A stretch of DNA of 20,900 nucleotides, taken from IMG/VR virus record IMGVR_UViG_3300024346_000631, positions 1 to 20,900 of that record; one strand, 5' to 3'. This document shows, one piece after another, positions 6,356 to 14,700 of the stretch. Each line of letters starts with the position of its first letter. Positions within the stretch are counted from its first letter, which is position 1. The notes under the pieces were generated by a model. It was given only the letters and a program-made list of their open reading frames with translations, was not told where the DNA came from and did not search any database. The position numbers and the translations under genes are program-made. This stretch comes from a virus.

Positions 6356-7749
6356 TACTTATTCAAGTCGTCTAACATTGCTTGTAGTTTGCCTGCTAGT
6401 TTTGCTGCCAGTGGATTATCTCCAGGATAACCTTTATCAGTTTGCGTTTTAGGACCATTTAGCCCACCTGCCATTTTGTTTAACATATAATCGCTGTCTC
6501 TGTAATCTTCGTCTGGTGAGTTGGCATACTCATCCAGTTCACTAGTAGTTGCCTGTGTAGAGTCCATACCAGCCATTGTTAATAATGCTGATAAGTCATC
6601 TTTTGCAATCTCTACAGTTTCTTGAACATCAAATTCTGACTCGTCAATGCTTTCTTCTGTATCCGATGTAACAGATTCATCCATTTGTCTTTGTACTTCG
6701 TCCCACATCTTAGCGGCTTCGTCTGCTGACATATGATCTTTGTGCATTTTAATAAAATCTTCTTTGTCATTTTCTTGTGCATCTTGATGCATGTCTGACA
6801 TCTTGCCTTCGCCCATATTATCTTTAGACTCATTAGCTTCATGTTCCTGAGCACCTAATATTTTAAGACACATTTGACCTGTTTCATAAACGTCTGCTGG
6901 ATCTTCATCTATCATATCTCTCATTGCGGAATAACAAGACAATGTTGCATCGTCTGCGTTTAAATGCATGGCAGCGAAATTATCGCCCATCTCATCTGCA
7001 ATGTAATCATTGTCAGTAAAATCATCACCAGCCTTATCCATTAAATGGTAGATATCGCCCTCTAATGTGTCTTTAAGCTCTGCGGCACTCATTTTGCGAG
7101 CTTCCATTTCTTCTTGTTTATCGTAAATGTTAAGATCTGCTAAATTTGTAATTCTGTCCACTTTATCAAACGCTTCGTCAACAACTTCTTCTGTTGCTAA
7201 TTCAACTGGCTTGTATAAACCTGCAAGACTAAGAATATCACTTAACTGATCTTCAGCAACTGCTTCTTCAGACATATTAAGTACTTTAGCATCAGTTGCT
7301 TCTAATTCATCATGTGTAAATACTTCTGTTGAACCATCGCTAAACTTAACAGTACACTTGTCGCCATCAACTTTAATGCATTTGCCTGGTGCTTGTCCTG
7401 GGCCTTCCTCTTTTGGAAGTACTGTATCACCTACTTCAAATCTTTCTAAGTAATCATCTAAAGGAACATCTGCTAAATCAGGTCTTTCTGCTTCATCCAT
7501 TCCGTTTGGCATATCATGATTTCTACGATAGTCTGAAACAAATTCTGCAATTTGATCAACGTCTAAGTAGCGTACTAGCTCTTGGAAGATAGGATGATCT
7601 GGATCACAACCTACGTCATCGCATAAGTCCATAATTGGATCAGCGGCAGTACCTACTGCTTCGTCAGTTTGTACGTTATCTTCTAATTTTTCTTGTGTTA
7701 CTTCTGAGTTATTAACGCCAGAATATTTTAACAATGTGTTTAAGTCCAT
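6355..7749 (-). CDS. Acidic LAG-motif protein with SH3/KOW-like domain, possible head scaffold or core component
   Basis: The 464-aa product is strongly acidic and mostly helical by composition, with long Met/Asp/Glu-rich stretches. Residues 104-150 (FEVGDTVLPKEEG ... CTVKFSDGSTEVFTHDELE) look like a small SH3 or KOW-type beta barrel. LAG-type motifs recur: LLKYSGV at the N-terminus, LSDILSLAGL at 169-178, VDRITNLADL near 197-206, and LSALLTMAGM at 386-395. Near the C-terminus there is a basic-free segment DYMLNKMAGGLNGP and a final amphipathic helix. I do not recognise the family with certainty. An acidic helical protein beside a protein with a capsid-targeting-like leader would fit a prohead core role, but that is inference. 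The start ATG at 7749 follows AAGGTG. Confidence 0.8.
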   Translation of the reverse strand: MDLNTLLKYSGVNNSEVTQEKLEDNVQTDEAVGTAADPIMDLCDDVGCDPDHPIFQELVRYLDVDQIAEFVSDYRRNHDMPNGMDEAERPDLADVPLDDYLERFEVGDTVLPKEEGPGQAPGKCIKVDGDKCTVKFSDGSTEVFTHDELEATDAKVLNMSEEAVAEDQLSDILSLAGLYKPVELATEEVVDEAFDKVDRITNLADLNIYDKQEEMEARKMSAAELKDTLEGDIYHLMDKAGDDFTDNDYIADEMGDNFAAMHLNADDATLSCYSAMRDMIDEDPADVYETGQMCLKILGAQEHEANESKDNMGEGKMSDMHQDAQENDKEDFIKMHKDHMSADEAAKMWDEVQRQMDESVTSDTEESIDESEFDVQETVEIAKDDLSALLTMAGMDSTQATTSELDEYANSPDEDYRDSDYMLNKMAGGLNGPKTQTDKGYPGDNPLAAKLAGKLQAMLDDLNK

Positions 7750-7761
7750 AATAATTTCACC

Positions 7762-8265
7762 TTATTTTTCTATTTTAGCAATTTCAACTTCAGGAGTTCC
7801 ACGCTCAAGTTCTTTTAACATGTTTGCGTTATACTCGTCACCGAATGTTGCTTCTTGTTTTTTATCTTCATATTCACTATCTAGTAGTGGCTTATATTCT
7901 TGGTCGTCGGGTATCTTTGCAGCTTCTTCACGTGCAATTTCTTCAGGGTGCTCAGCATTAATAACAACTAAATGCGACCCGGAAATACCTGCATATTCCT
8001 GTAGCTCGTTACGAATAACATCAACAGTGCTTGGATAGCTAACTGTAACATCAAGCATACAGACTTCAGAATTTTTTAATGTTTGAAAATCCATTGGATG
8101 TTCCTGGATAGGAGTTGTTTTTGGCTTACTCATATCGACTATACTGTATTTGCCGAGCGCCAATTCGATTCTATCCATTTGTGAATCGGTTAAGGTGCCG
8201 GCATACTTAATACGGAATTTATATTCTTTTTTACTTTCAGTTAAGTAATTTTTGAATGATTTCAT
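7762..8265 (-). CDS. Protein with capsid-targeting-like N-terminal leader
   Basis: I chose ATG at 8265, not the in-frame GTG at 8274, because AAAGG lies 8 nt before it; the product is 167 aa. It begins MKSFKNYLTE|S, close to the capsid-targeting leader of T4 internal proteins (MKTYQEFIAE|A). It ends in Leu-Thr-Glu, matching the (L/I)-x-E cleavage rule of T4 prohead protease gp21. The rest is one alpha/beta domain (KYAGTLTDSQMDRIELALGKYSIVDMSKPK, then VCMLDVTVSYPSTVDVIRNEL) followed by an acidic tail. By analogy it may enter the prohead core and be trimmed; the family function is otherwise unknown to me. A GATAAATA box lies at 8296-8303. Confidence 0.82.
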   Translation of the reverse strand: MKSFKNYLTESKKEYKFRIKYAGTLTDSQMDRIELALGKYSIVDMSKPKTTPIQEHPMDFQTLKNSEVCMLDVTVSYPSTVDVIRNELQEYAGISGSHLVVINAEHPEEIAREEAAKIPDDQEYKPLLDSEYEDKKQEATFGDEYNANMLKELERGTPEVEIAKIEK

Positions 8266-8294
8266 TATGCACACCTTTATATCATTATAATATA

Positions 8295-8774
8295 TTATTT
8301 ATCGTTTTTTAAAAGTTTTTCAAGTAACGAATTGCGGTCTAGCACCACTGCATCGCCCGAATCTACTGATTCTGTTGACCCGTCAATCTTTGATTGTTGC
8401 TGATCTAGCCTTGCTTTTTTCAATTGTAAATCAATCATTTTTAATTTACGATCAATTTTAGCACTTTTAGCATTAAGAGCAGTATCTAACATACGAGCTG
8501 CAGTACTAAAAATGTCTCCACTAAATCGTGCTTCAACATTCATTCCTAAATCCATTAAATCTTTAAATGTATCTTTGGCAGTATCAGCAATGTCATCCAT
8601 TTCAGCATCACTTGCCTCAAGATTAGTAACCATTGGCAGAGCCGCATCAATCTTATCAGCTTTATCTAATGCGTTTGTAAGTTGTTCAGCAGTAGGTTGT
8701 GGTAAAACATCATCCACAGGCTCTTCAATTGGAATTGGCGCTAAGTCCAATAATTCTTCCAGTTTTTTTGTCAT
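8295..8774 (-). CDS. 16: Probable terminase small subunit (T4 gp16-like)
   Basis: The 159-aa product is close in length to T4 gp16 (164 aa). The family regulates gp17 ATPase and DNA entry as a ring. Residues about 55-130 form a predicted helical hairpin (DIADTAKDTFKDLMDLGMN, then FSTAARMLDTALNAKSAKIDRK, then LKMIDLQLKKARLDQQ), the coiled-coil pattern of gp16 central domains. The N-terminus KKLEELLDLAPIP and the C-terminus LLEKLLKN are short flexible arms. It lies directly downstream of gp4 rather than beside gp17. The assignment rests on pattern, length and context; a different helical virion-assembly protein is possible. No strong Shine-Dalgarno is seen; the start context GATAAGTATTAGTATG resembles that of the 869-aa gene. 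Confidence 0.65.
   Translation of the reverse strand: MTKKLEELLDLAPIPIEEPVDDVLPQPTAEQLTNALDKADKIDAALPMVTNLEASDAEMDDIADTAKDTFKDLMDLGMNVEARFSGDIFSTAARMLDTALNAKSAKIDRKLKMIDLQLKKARLDQQQSKIDGSTESVDSGDAVVLDRNSLLEKLLKNDK
8296..8303 (-). promoter_or_regulatory. Late-type promoter box GATAAATA for the leader-bearing protein
   Basis: The box is formed by the end of the upstream gene (GAT AAA TAA). It predicts a start at 8290 and a 24-nt leader containing AAAGG before ATG at 8265. Confidence 0.65.
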
Positions 8775-8782
8775 ACTAATAC

Positions 8783-9220
8783 TTATCTCTTTTTAGATCC
8801 ATGGAAAATATCGTCTTCAGTTACAACACGAAACTTAATTCTATTCTGTTTACACCAGCGACTAGCGGCTTCCCATTTAGCCATATTAACAACAACCCGG
8901 GCTTGTGTTACTTGACTTTTACCAGCATTTTCCATAGTTGTTTCTTTTTTTGGCTTAACTTCAATCAATTCAGCAATCTTGCTACCATTTCGTCCTTGAT
9001 ATACTACAAGAAAGTCTGGAACATACACTGATGCTTTACCGGTTAAAGGATTCTTGTAAGGAATTTGTATTGCTTCACTTGCCCATTGCACAATACTTGG
9101 ATGGTTGTCACAGAATTGCATAAAAGCCCACTCCCAACTACTACGATAAGTTGGCGTTCTATTACCACTATACTTTTCTGGATTTTTTAGTGTAAACTTA
9201 CCTTGAGCAAATTTAGCCAT
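8783..9220 (-). CDS. 4: Head-completion nuclease-like protein (T4 gp4/gp50 family)
   Basis: The 145-aa product matches the T4 gp4 pattern: YRSSWEWAFMQF at 25-36, then SEAIQIPY, VPDFLVVY near 67-74, and IEVKPKKET at 86-94. Glu30, Asp69, Glu87 and Lys89 form the D-(E)xK layout of a TnsA/restriction-type nuclease fold. The final part (VVNMAKWEAASRWCKQNRIKFRVVTEDDIF) is also typical. In T4 this protein acts after packaging to prepare heads for tail joining. The gene is in a close operon, 4 nt from the 113-aa gene and 8 nt from the gp16-like gene. Confidence 0.88.
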   Translation of the reverse strand: MAKFAQGKFTLKNPEKYSGNRTPTYRSSWEWAFMQFCDNHPSIVQWASEAIQIPYKNPLTGKASVYVPDFLVVYQGRNGSKIAELIEVKPKKETTMENAGKSQVTQARVVVNMAKWEAASRWCKQNRIKFRVVTEDDIFHGSKKR

Positions 9221-9224
9221 GGTA

Positions 9225-9566
9225 CTAACTTATTACGTTGCGGGCAACTGCCTGGTTTGGTACTTGAGACTTGTTGTAGCCTAGTATACTTGTGTTTCCA
9301 CGAGTCTGATTAATCATACTTATTAAAACTTGTTGTATTTCACTTGTATCGTATTCTGCTAATTCATCAATCATTGCCATTGGCGAAATACCATGTAAGT
9401 TACACACTGTAAGTATTGTATCAGTTAATGAATTTGCTGAATCAATAGAGCCTTCAGTTTTTCTAAGAAAGAATCCTTTTACTGCATCAAACTCATTAGT
9501 AGTTGCTACAATTTTTTGTCCTTCGTTGTAATTATCAAATACTGCATTTTGATCTTGATTAGCCAT
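9225..9566 (-). CDS. Conserved small structural-type protein, 113 aa
   Basis: The function is unknown. The sequence is a compact helical domain (EFDAVKGFFLRKTEGSID, NSLTDTILTVCNLHGISPMAMIDELAEY). It ends in ISMINQTRGNTSILGYNKSQVPNQAVARNVI, a C-terminal signature I associate with short structural-cluster proteins of marine T4-like phages. It lies between gp4 and the tube initiator-like gene with gaps of 2-4 nt, so it is likely co-translated and used in virion assembly. Confidence 0.75.
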   Translation of the reverse strand: MANQDQNAVFDNYNEGQKIVATTNEFDAVKGFFLRKTEGSIDSANSLTDTILTVCNLHGISPMAMIDELAEYDTSEIQQVLISMINQTRGNTSILGYNKSQVPNQAVARNVIS

Positions 9567-9568
9567 GT

Positions 9569-11017
9569 TTATACACTAAGTCCTTTTGGTAAACTTGCCA
9601 GTGACGCTGGGTTCTTTGCACCAGCCATTATATTACCACCAATTTTGCCTGGGCCTGTCTGTGATAATTGTTTCTGAGCTTTACCAAATGCGGCGTTTGC
9701 TTCTGCTATTGCACCAGGTAATTCTTTATTCATAGTTTGTTGAGCTTTTGCCAAATCACTGTTATATGCTGCTGTAACTGCTGGATCAGTAAACGGACTG
9801 ATGTTTGGAAACTTAGCATTGATTGCTGCCGGTAAACCTTTAGCAAGATTAAATGCTTGGTTTGAACCACTTTGTAAAGATTGAATATCAAACGGATTAC
9901 TTGGCAATGTAGGCATGCCTGATTTTAAGTTTGCTTGTATGGCCGAACCGTTACTACTAACTTTCTGACCACTTCCTGGAACAGTAACACTTGATACTCC
10001 AGATATTTTTGGAACACTCGGTAATGGATTTCCTCCTGAGCCTGCAGACTTAGTATTTGGAAAACTAAAATCACCAAGTGGATTTTTGCCTTGCATTGCT
10101 GATACTGCCATACCAGTTAATTCAGTTTTTAGCATATTCTTAAGATTAGCACCTTTAAGATTTTGTGCTCCTCTCATTCCAGTAAGTACTGCACTAGCAA
10201 CATTTCCACCTGCTAAGTCAGCACCAATTGAACCAACTGCATCAACTAGTCCACCTGGACCAAATACGCTTGTTGTTCCACCACCTTGCGGTGTTAAAGG
10301 ACTTGCGGCTTTATCGTAGTGCGTTTGTCCAAACCCTGCTGGACCACCGGAGCCTGCTATAAGACCGGATTTATACTTTACAGTTTCAAATCTTAAAGAC
10401 ATGGAATGCTCCATAGTTCCCTGTTGATCTGCATAGTCGTGTCTGTCGTGTTCAAAACTCTCAATGATTGGATTTACCAACCAATACTCAGTATACTTCT
10501 TTTGGTATAAACTATAAATTTTAATATAATTAAAAAATTGTCCGCCGTTACGATCTAAACCCCATTGTGTAGAGTTACCCATCATTGGCGCATATACATC
10601 TCTATAACTGTAACTTGCTGTACTTTCGTAGCCTGGATCATTACTATAGTAAGAATAATATGCATACCACATATTTCTTATTACGTCACTGTTGTCATCA
10701 TGTAAAATAAGACGAACAGGTTCGTAATTTAGTTTGTTGTATGAATACCGTTTTCTATTGTACTGATTTTGCTCTTCAAGATCAAATGAATACTTAGGAA
10801 GGTCTACACTCTTAACAAGAAAACTTGCTTCAAGTGTATCACTAGCACCAAACGAAAATCCTAGTCCAGCATTTACTGCAAAAGTAACGTGGAATAGGAA
10901 TCTATGTTTCGGAGCGAGACGGTAATTACCGTCGACGAATGTACGAGAAGCATGTCGGAAATCTCGTACGTTATCACCGGTGCTAAGAGCGTTTAGGAAA
11001 GAGTTAAGAATAGCCAT
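9569..11017 (-). CDS. Tail tube-fold baseplate protein, gp48/gp54-like tube initiator (probable)
   Basis: The product is 482 aa. Residues 1-225 form a structured domain: HRFLFHVTFAVN at 38-49, FLVKSVDLPKYSFDLEEQNQYNRKRY near 66-91, a Tyr-rich NMWYAYYSYYS near 113, and VNPIIESFEHDRHDYADQQGTMEHSMSLRFETVKY. This resembles gp19-like proteins, where a strand pair (VKSV-LP) and the closing 'MSLRFETV' strand are typical. The C-terminal 250 residues are Gly/Ala/Ser/Pro-rich with LTPQGGGTT and FGPGGLVDA, probably flexible or helical. Lying immediately downstream of gp19, it may be the first tube-like ring on the baseplate. A different tail role is possible. Confidence 0.7.
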   Translation of the reverse strand: MAILNSFLNALSTGDNVRDFRHASRTFVDGNYRLAPKHRFLFHVTFAVNAGLGFSFGASDTLEASFLVKSVDLPKYSFDLEEQNQYNRKRYSYNKLNYEPVRLILHDDNSDVIRNMWYAYYSYYSNDPGYESTASYSYRDVYAPMMGNSTQWGLDRNGGQFFNYIKIYSLYQKKYTEYWLVNPIIESFEHDRHDYADQQGTMEHSMSLRFETVKYKSGLIAGSGGPAGFGQTHYDKAASPLTPQGGGTTSVFGPGGLVDAVGSIGADLAGGNVASAVLTGMRGAQNLKGANLKNMLKTELTGMAVSAMQGKNPLGDFSFPNTKSAGSGGNPLPSVPKISGVSSVTVPGSGQKVSSNGSAIQANLKSGMPTLPSNPFDIQSLQSGSNQAFNLAKGLPAAINAKFPNISPFTDPAVTAAYNSDLAKAQQTMNKELPGAIAEANAAFGKAQKQLSQTGPGKIGGNIMAGAKNPASLASLPKGLSV

Positions 11018-11026
11018 CTTACTCTA

Positions 11027-11644
11027 TTATCCTGTTACAACCTCACCAATTGTTCTAGCTACTGTTGCCCCAACACCAGCACCAATTGGTGTCTGTACTG
11101 CGTTATCAAAGCGAATGCTCATTGTAACTGTTGCAGCTTCACTTGATGCGTAGTTAAGATCGTTATAGTTAACGTTAGTAACCATACATCCGTATAACTC
11201 CCAAGTTTCAAGTACATTTGGTGCACTTGCGCCGTTGCCGCCGTCTAAGACTTCACAACGTGTGATAAACTTGTAGTCGATACCTGATGCTGCACTGGCT
11301 TGTTCTAACATATCAAATTGCTTTTGAAGTTGCTCGCCGACTAGTTTTGCAACTTGTCCACTTGCATCATCACGCATATTGACAGTACACTGTTCCCATG
11401 TGTGCTTACCTTGTAGGTATACTTTACTGTTGTAGATATCAATTGGGATCTCATCAAATGTTACACTTGGACGAGTAAAATCTACTACTTGTTTTGTTAG
11501 TTCGCTACGTGGAGTTGAAACACCAAAGTTTTCAAAACTTACACGGAAGCGATACTTTAATTTTGGCATTAACAGACCTTGAGCTGATGCGGATTGATCC
11601 GATGCTAAAGGTACTGTAAATTTGCTTAATGAACTTACTGACAT
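11027..11644 (-). CDS. 19: Tail tube protein (T4 gp19-like)
   Basis: The 205-aa product is slightly longer than T4 gp19 (163 aa). It has the tube-monomer order: KLKYRFRVSFENFG at 28-41, KQVVDFTRPSVTFDEIPIDIYNSKVYLQGKHTWEQCTVNMRDD at 51-93, and the late strand block ETWELYGCMVTNVNYNDLNYASSEAATVTMSIRFDNA. This is the classical gp19 arrangement in which a 'v...G..tW...tv...DD' segment and 'v..sirfD' strand are key. It follows gp18, as in T4. ATG at 11644 has AGGAG 10 nt upstream and its own ACTAAATA box. Confidence 0.9.
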   Translation of the reverse strand: MSVSSLSKFTVPLASDQSASAQGLLMPKLKYRFRVSFENFGVSTPRSELTKQVVDFTRPSVTFDEIPIDIYNSKVYLQGKHTWEQCTVNMRDDASGQVAKLVGEQLQKQFDMLEQASAASGIDYKFITRCEVLDGGNGASAPNVLETWELYGCMVTNVNYNDLNYASSEAATVTMSIRFDNAVQTPIGAGVGATVARTIGEVVTG

Positions 11645-11668
11645 ATTATTTTGCTCCTGCTATATTAG

Positions 11669-11676
11669 TATTTAGT
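11669..11676 (-). promoter_or_regulatory. Late-type promoter box ACTAAATA for gp19
   Basis: The TAAATA core in the context GCGACTAAATACTAA predicts a start at 11663 and a 19-nt leader carrying AGGAG. Together with the upstream hairpin it would uncouple gp19 from gp18 transcription. Confidence 0.55.
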
Positions 11677-11698
11677 CGCTTTTTAGACTTGTTTCAGA

Positions 11699-11712
11699 AA
11701 AGGGGCCCCTTT
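11699..11712. repeat. 14-bp perfect palindrome AAAGGGGCCCCTTT
   Basis: A GC-only octamer flanked by A/T arms stands out in AT-rich DNA, in the gp18-gp19 gap between a hairpin and a promoter box. Its role is unknown; a protein-binding or recombination site is possible. Confidence 0.7.
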
Positions 11713-11716
11713 AAAT

Positions 11717-11743
11717 ATACAGGCTCTTAGATAGAGCCTGTAT
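11717..11743 (-). terminator. Hairpin at the end of gp18, probable terminator or attenuator
   Basis: A perfect 11-bp stem (ATACAGGCTCT with AGAGCCTGTAT) and 5-nt loop contain the gp18 stop codon. On the minus strand it is followed by ATTTAAA, only a weak U-tract, so it may attenuate transcription or stabilise the 3' end rather than terminate fully. Confidence 0.65.
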
Positions 11744-14700
11744 TTTGTATACGAACCGGAATATAAATGAATTCAACTGCCTTTACTGGCTCAATTGCTA
11801 CATCAATATATAATTCGTTGCGGTCAATTCTGTCGTTTGTGTTATTACTTTCATCACAAACTACCAAGTAGTCATATAAACCACGCTTTGCGACCAAATC
11901 GTTCATCAATGATTCTACAACTTGTTTGACTTCATCACGTGTTAGTTTATCGTTTGGCTCAAATACGAAAGGCTTAGTAATTACGCCTAATCTTTCACGT
12001 ATGTAAGCAGTTAAACGTGCTACGTTAATACGGTCTAATGCACTTGCTGTTGCAGTTCTTGACTTGTTACCGTAGTTTAGGATTCCGTTACCCGGGAAGA
12101 ATGAAATTGGGTTAATACTATTACTGTAAAGTGTGTCTCTCAGTGACTCTCTAATACCAGTACTAGTTGCTTCACCTGTTTTCTTATCTAGGTAAACTAA
12201 TCCTGTTCCGTTGTCAACTACACCACGACGTACGCCTGCTGGTGCAAACCATGGATAACTAGCATCATCTGAACGTATCATTGTTCTTAAAATCATATGT
12301 GATGCTGGTACCATAATGCTTGATCCACTTAGGTCAGTTGTAATACCACTTGGGTAAAACAGTCCCATATATGTATCAGCACTTACTAGTCCATCGTCAT
12401 TGTTATCAGTTGATAAGTTAACGTTTAATGCCCAATTCTGAATATCTGTGCTATTTGCTCCTAAACGGAATGGTGCATCTGCAACAACAAACGCTGTGTT
12501 ACGTCTATCATTGTTTAGTGCAATCAAGTTAGCAATTAGCTCTGAATAACCTGGGCATGACATAAGGTTGAATCCACGTTGTTCTTCACGTAATTCTCCA
12601 CTTGTGTCAACTACTGACTTCATTGCGGCAATAACTGTTTGACGTACTGCATGTCTACCCATGTATGGTGAGCCATCGTTTTTCAAACCTGCTACTGATA
12701 CCCAACAATCTACTTCTGTTGGTAATGTTTCTCCGGAAAAGTCAATTGCGTTAAAGTAATCTTTAGTAAATCTCTTTACGTTATAACCACTTCTGCGTTG
12801 GTTAAACAGTATCATACCTCTTGGATATAATGCTGGAGCCGGTGCATCTAAGTCTAAATAATTACTTGTAGTTAAGTCTGCAATACTTGTAATATCACCA
12901 CTTGCTACACCTGTTGTACCGTCGCCCATATAACGTGCGTCTGCAAACAATACACCGTCTTCTGATGTTTGGTCTGTGTTATCTAGTTGAATCCATTCCC
13001 AAATACTATCAGTTGCATTATACTCATAACGCTTAATCATTGGGTAGTTTTCTAAGTCACTAGTGTCAATCCAAATATCTCCACCTACTAATGCAGTACC
13101 GTCACTTTGTGTAAGAGGAGCACTTGCACCTACTATTGCACCATTTGGACTAGTTGCAGTTAAATCATAACCTCTTGAATCAGAAGCAACGTTTCTGTAA
13201 CCTTTCCAGTTAGTTCCATCGTGAATCATAATATCAACTTCATCAGTAATGTTGTGATACCATAAACGACTGTTTGCTGGGTTAGTACTTGGTTGTAACT
13301 TTGAAGCAACATATGTTAAAGGAACAAAGTTTGACAATCCTAAGTTACCGCCTGGAGTAGTTGTAATGTAAGTGTTTGTGTTAGAAAAACCTGCATCAGT
13401 TAATGCTGTTCCACTAACGTTATCAAGACTAATATAACCACCTAAACTGTGCTTAAGAGTAATTGCACCAGTTGCTTCAAGCTCTGCAGTTACGTTTGTA
13501 ATGTTTTCTGAGTTAATGTCTTCAACAAATGATTCTGCAGTTGTACCAGTTAGTACAATTGTTGTTGCAGTTAATGATTCACTACCTTTAACACTTGAGT
13601 TAATTGTAAACGAATCACTTGCTGTAAATGTTGGAGTTGTTGTTTCTCCAGTTACTACAAGCTCGCCTTTTACTGCACGTCTATTAAATTCAATAATAAT
13701 CTGTCCAGTTGTAGAAAGTTGTGAAGTAACTGCAATTACTGTTCCTTCTGCAATGTTCAATCCGCCACCAATTGGATCAAGACCAAATATTGCACGACGC
13801 TCTCCGCGCCAACCTGTAACATTTAAGTCTCCAAACTTTTGAGTAATACTACTGAATACTGACATGTCAATTGCTTGACCGTTATTTGGTGATGTTGTTT
13901 TAATCCAAGCACTTGCTGATGGACGTGGTGCTGTATCGCCTGACTTCCATTCTGGAACGTTAGTATGTGGATCAACGTTAACTGCTGGAGCATAATTTGT
14001 TCCTGCACTTAATCCAACGTCTGTTAAAAATGTTCCGGAAACGTTTGCAATAACCAATTGTCCTGATGCGGCAGTTGAATCTGCATGTAATTGTAACTTG
14101 TTATCACGTTGTGATGCTGTAATTCCTGTAATTGCGGCTGTATTAATATCACTAACTACACTAGTTAATGTTGTACTAGATAGTGTAATTGTTGATCCGT
14201 TAATGCTAAATGAATCGCCTAAACTCACTGTTGGAGATGATACTGTACCAGTTACTGCTGGGATTGATCCGTACCAGCCAACTGTACCTAAACCAAACCA
14301 ACCTGTTGCTGATTTTCTAAAGATGTTGTTGTCTGTACTTGTTGCATCAATTGCATAATCGCCTTCTTTACCAATATGTGGCTTAGGCTTTGCGGTGCCA
14401 GCATCGATATCAGCAGCTTCAGTAAGTACTGTTGGGATTTTATTAACAAATTTCTGTGTACTTGCATTCCACTCAAAGATACCAAAACGTGTGTTTGCAA
14501 TATCTAACCAGTGTGTTCCGTTTGACGGAAGTGAAGTTGGTCTACCGGCTGAGCCATCTAGCTCTGCTAAATCAATATCTGCACGAACGACATAACATCT
14601 GTTGCTTACGCCTAACAGTGAATATGCAGCCATTAAGCCATATTCGTTAAGTTCATATCCGTGTAACGCAGTACCGGTTGAATTTTGGTAAAAAGATGGC

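Noticed and set aside
8272-8274. GTG at 8274 as start of the leader-bearing protein
   Set aside because: It lies only 1 nt after AAAGG, too close for translation; ATG at 8265 has ideal spacing and gives a capsid-targeting leader.
9577-10370. Gly/Ala/Pro-rich half of the 482-aa protein as a collagen-like or tail-fibre gene
   Set aside because: It has no regular G-x-y repeats and is continuous with the tube-like domain in one frame.
13501-13842. Long plus-strand open frames opposite gp18
   Set aside because: Thr/Val-rich composition is the mirror of the gp18 repeats; there is no start signal and no promoter box.
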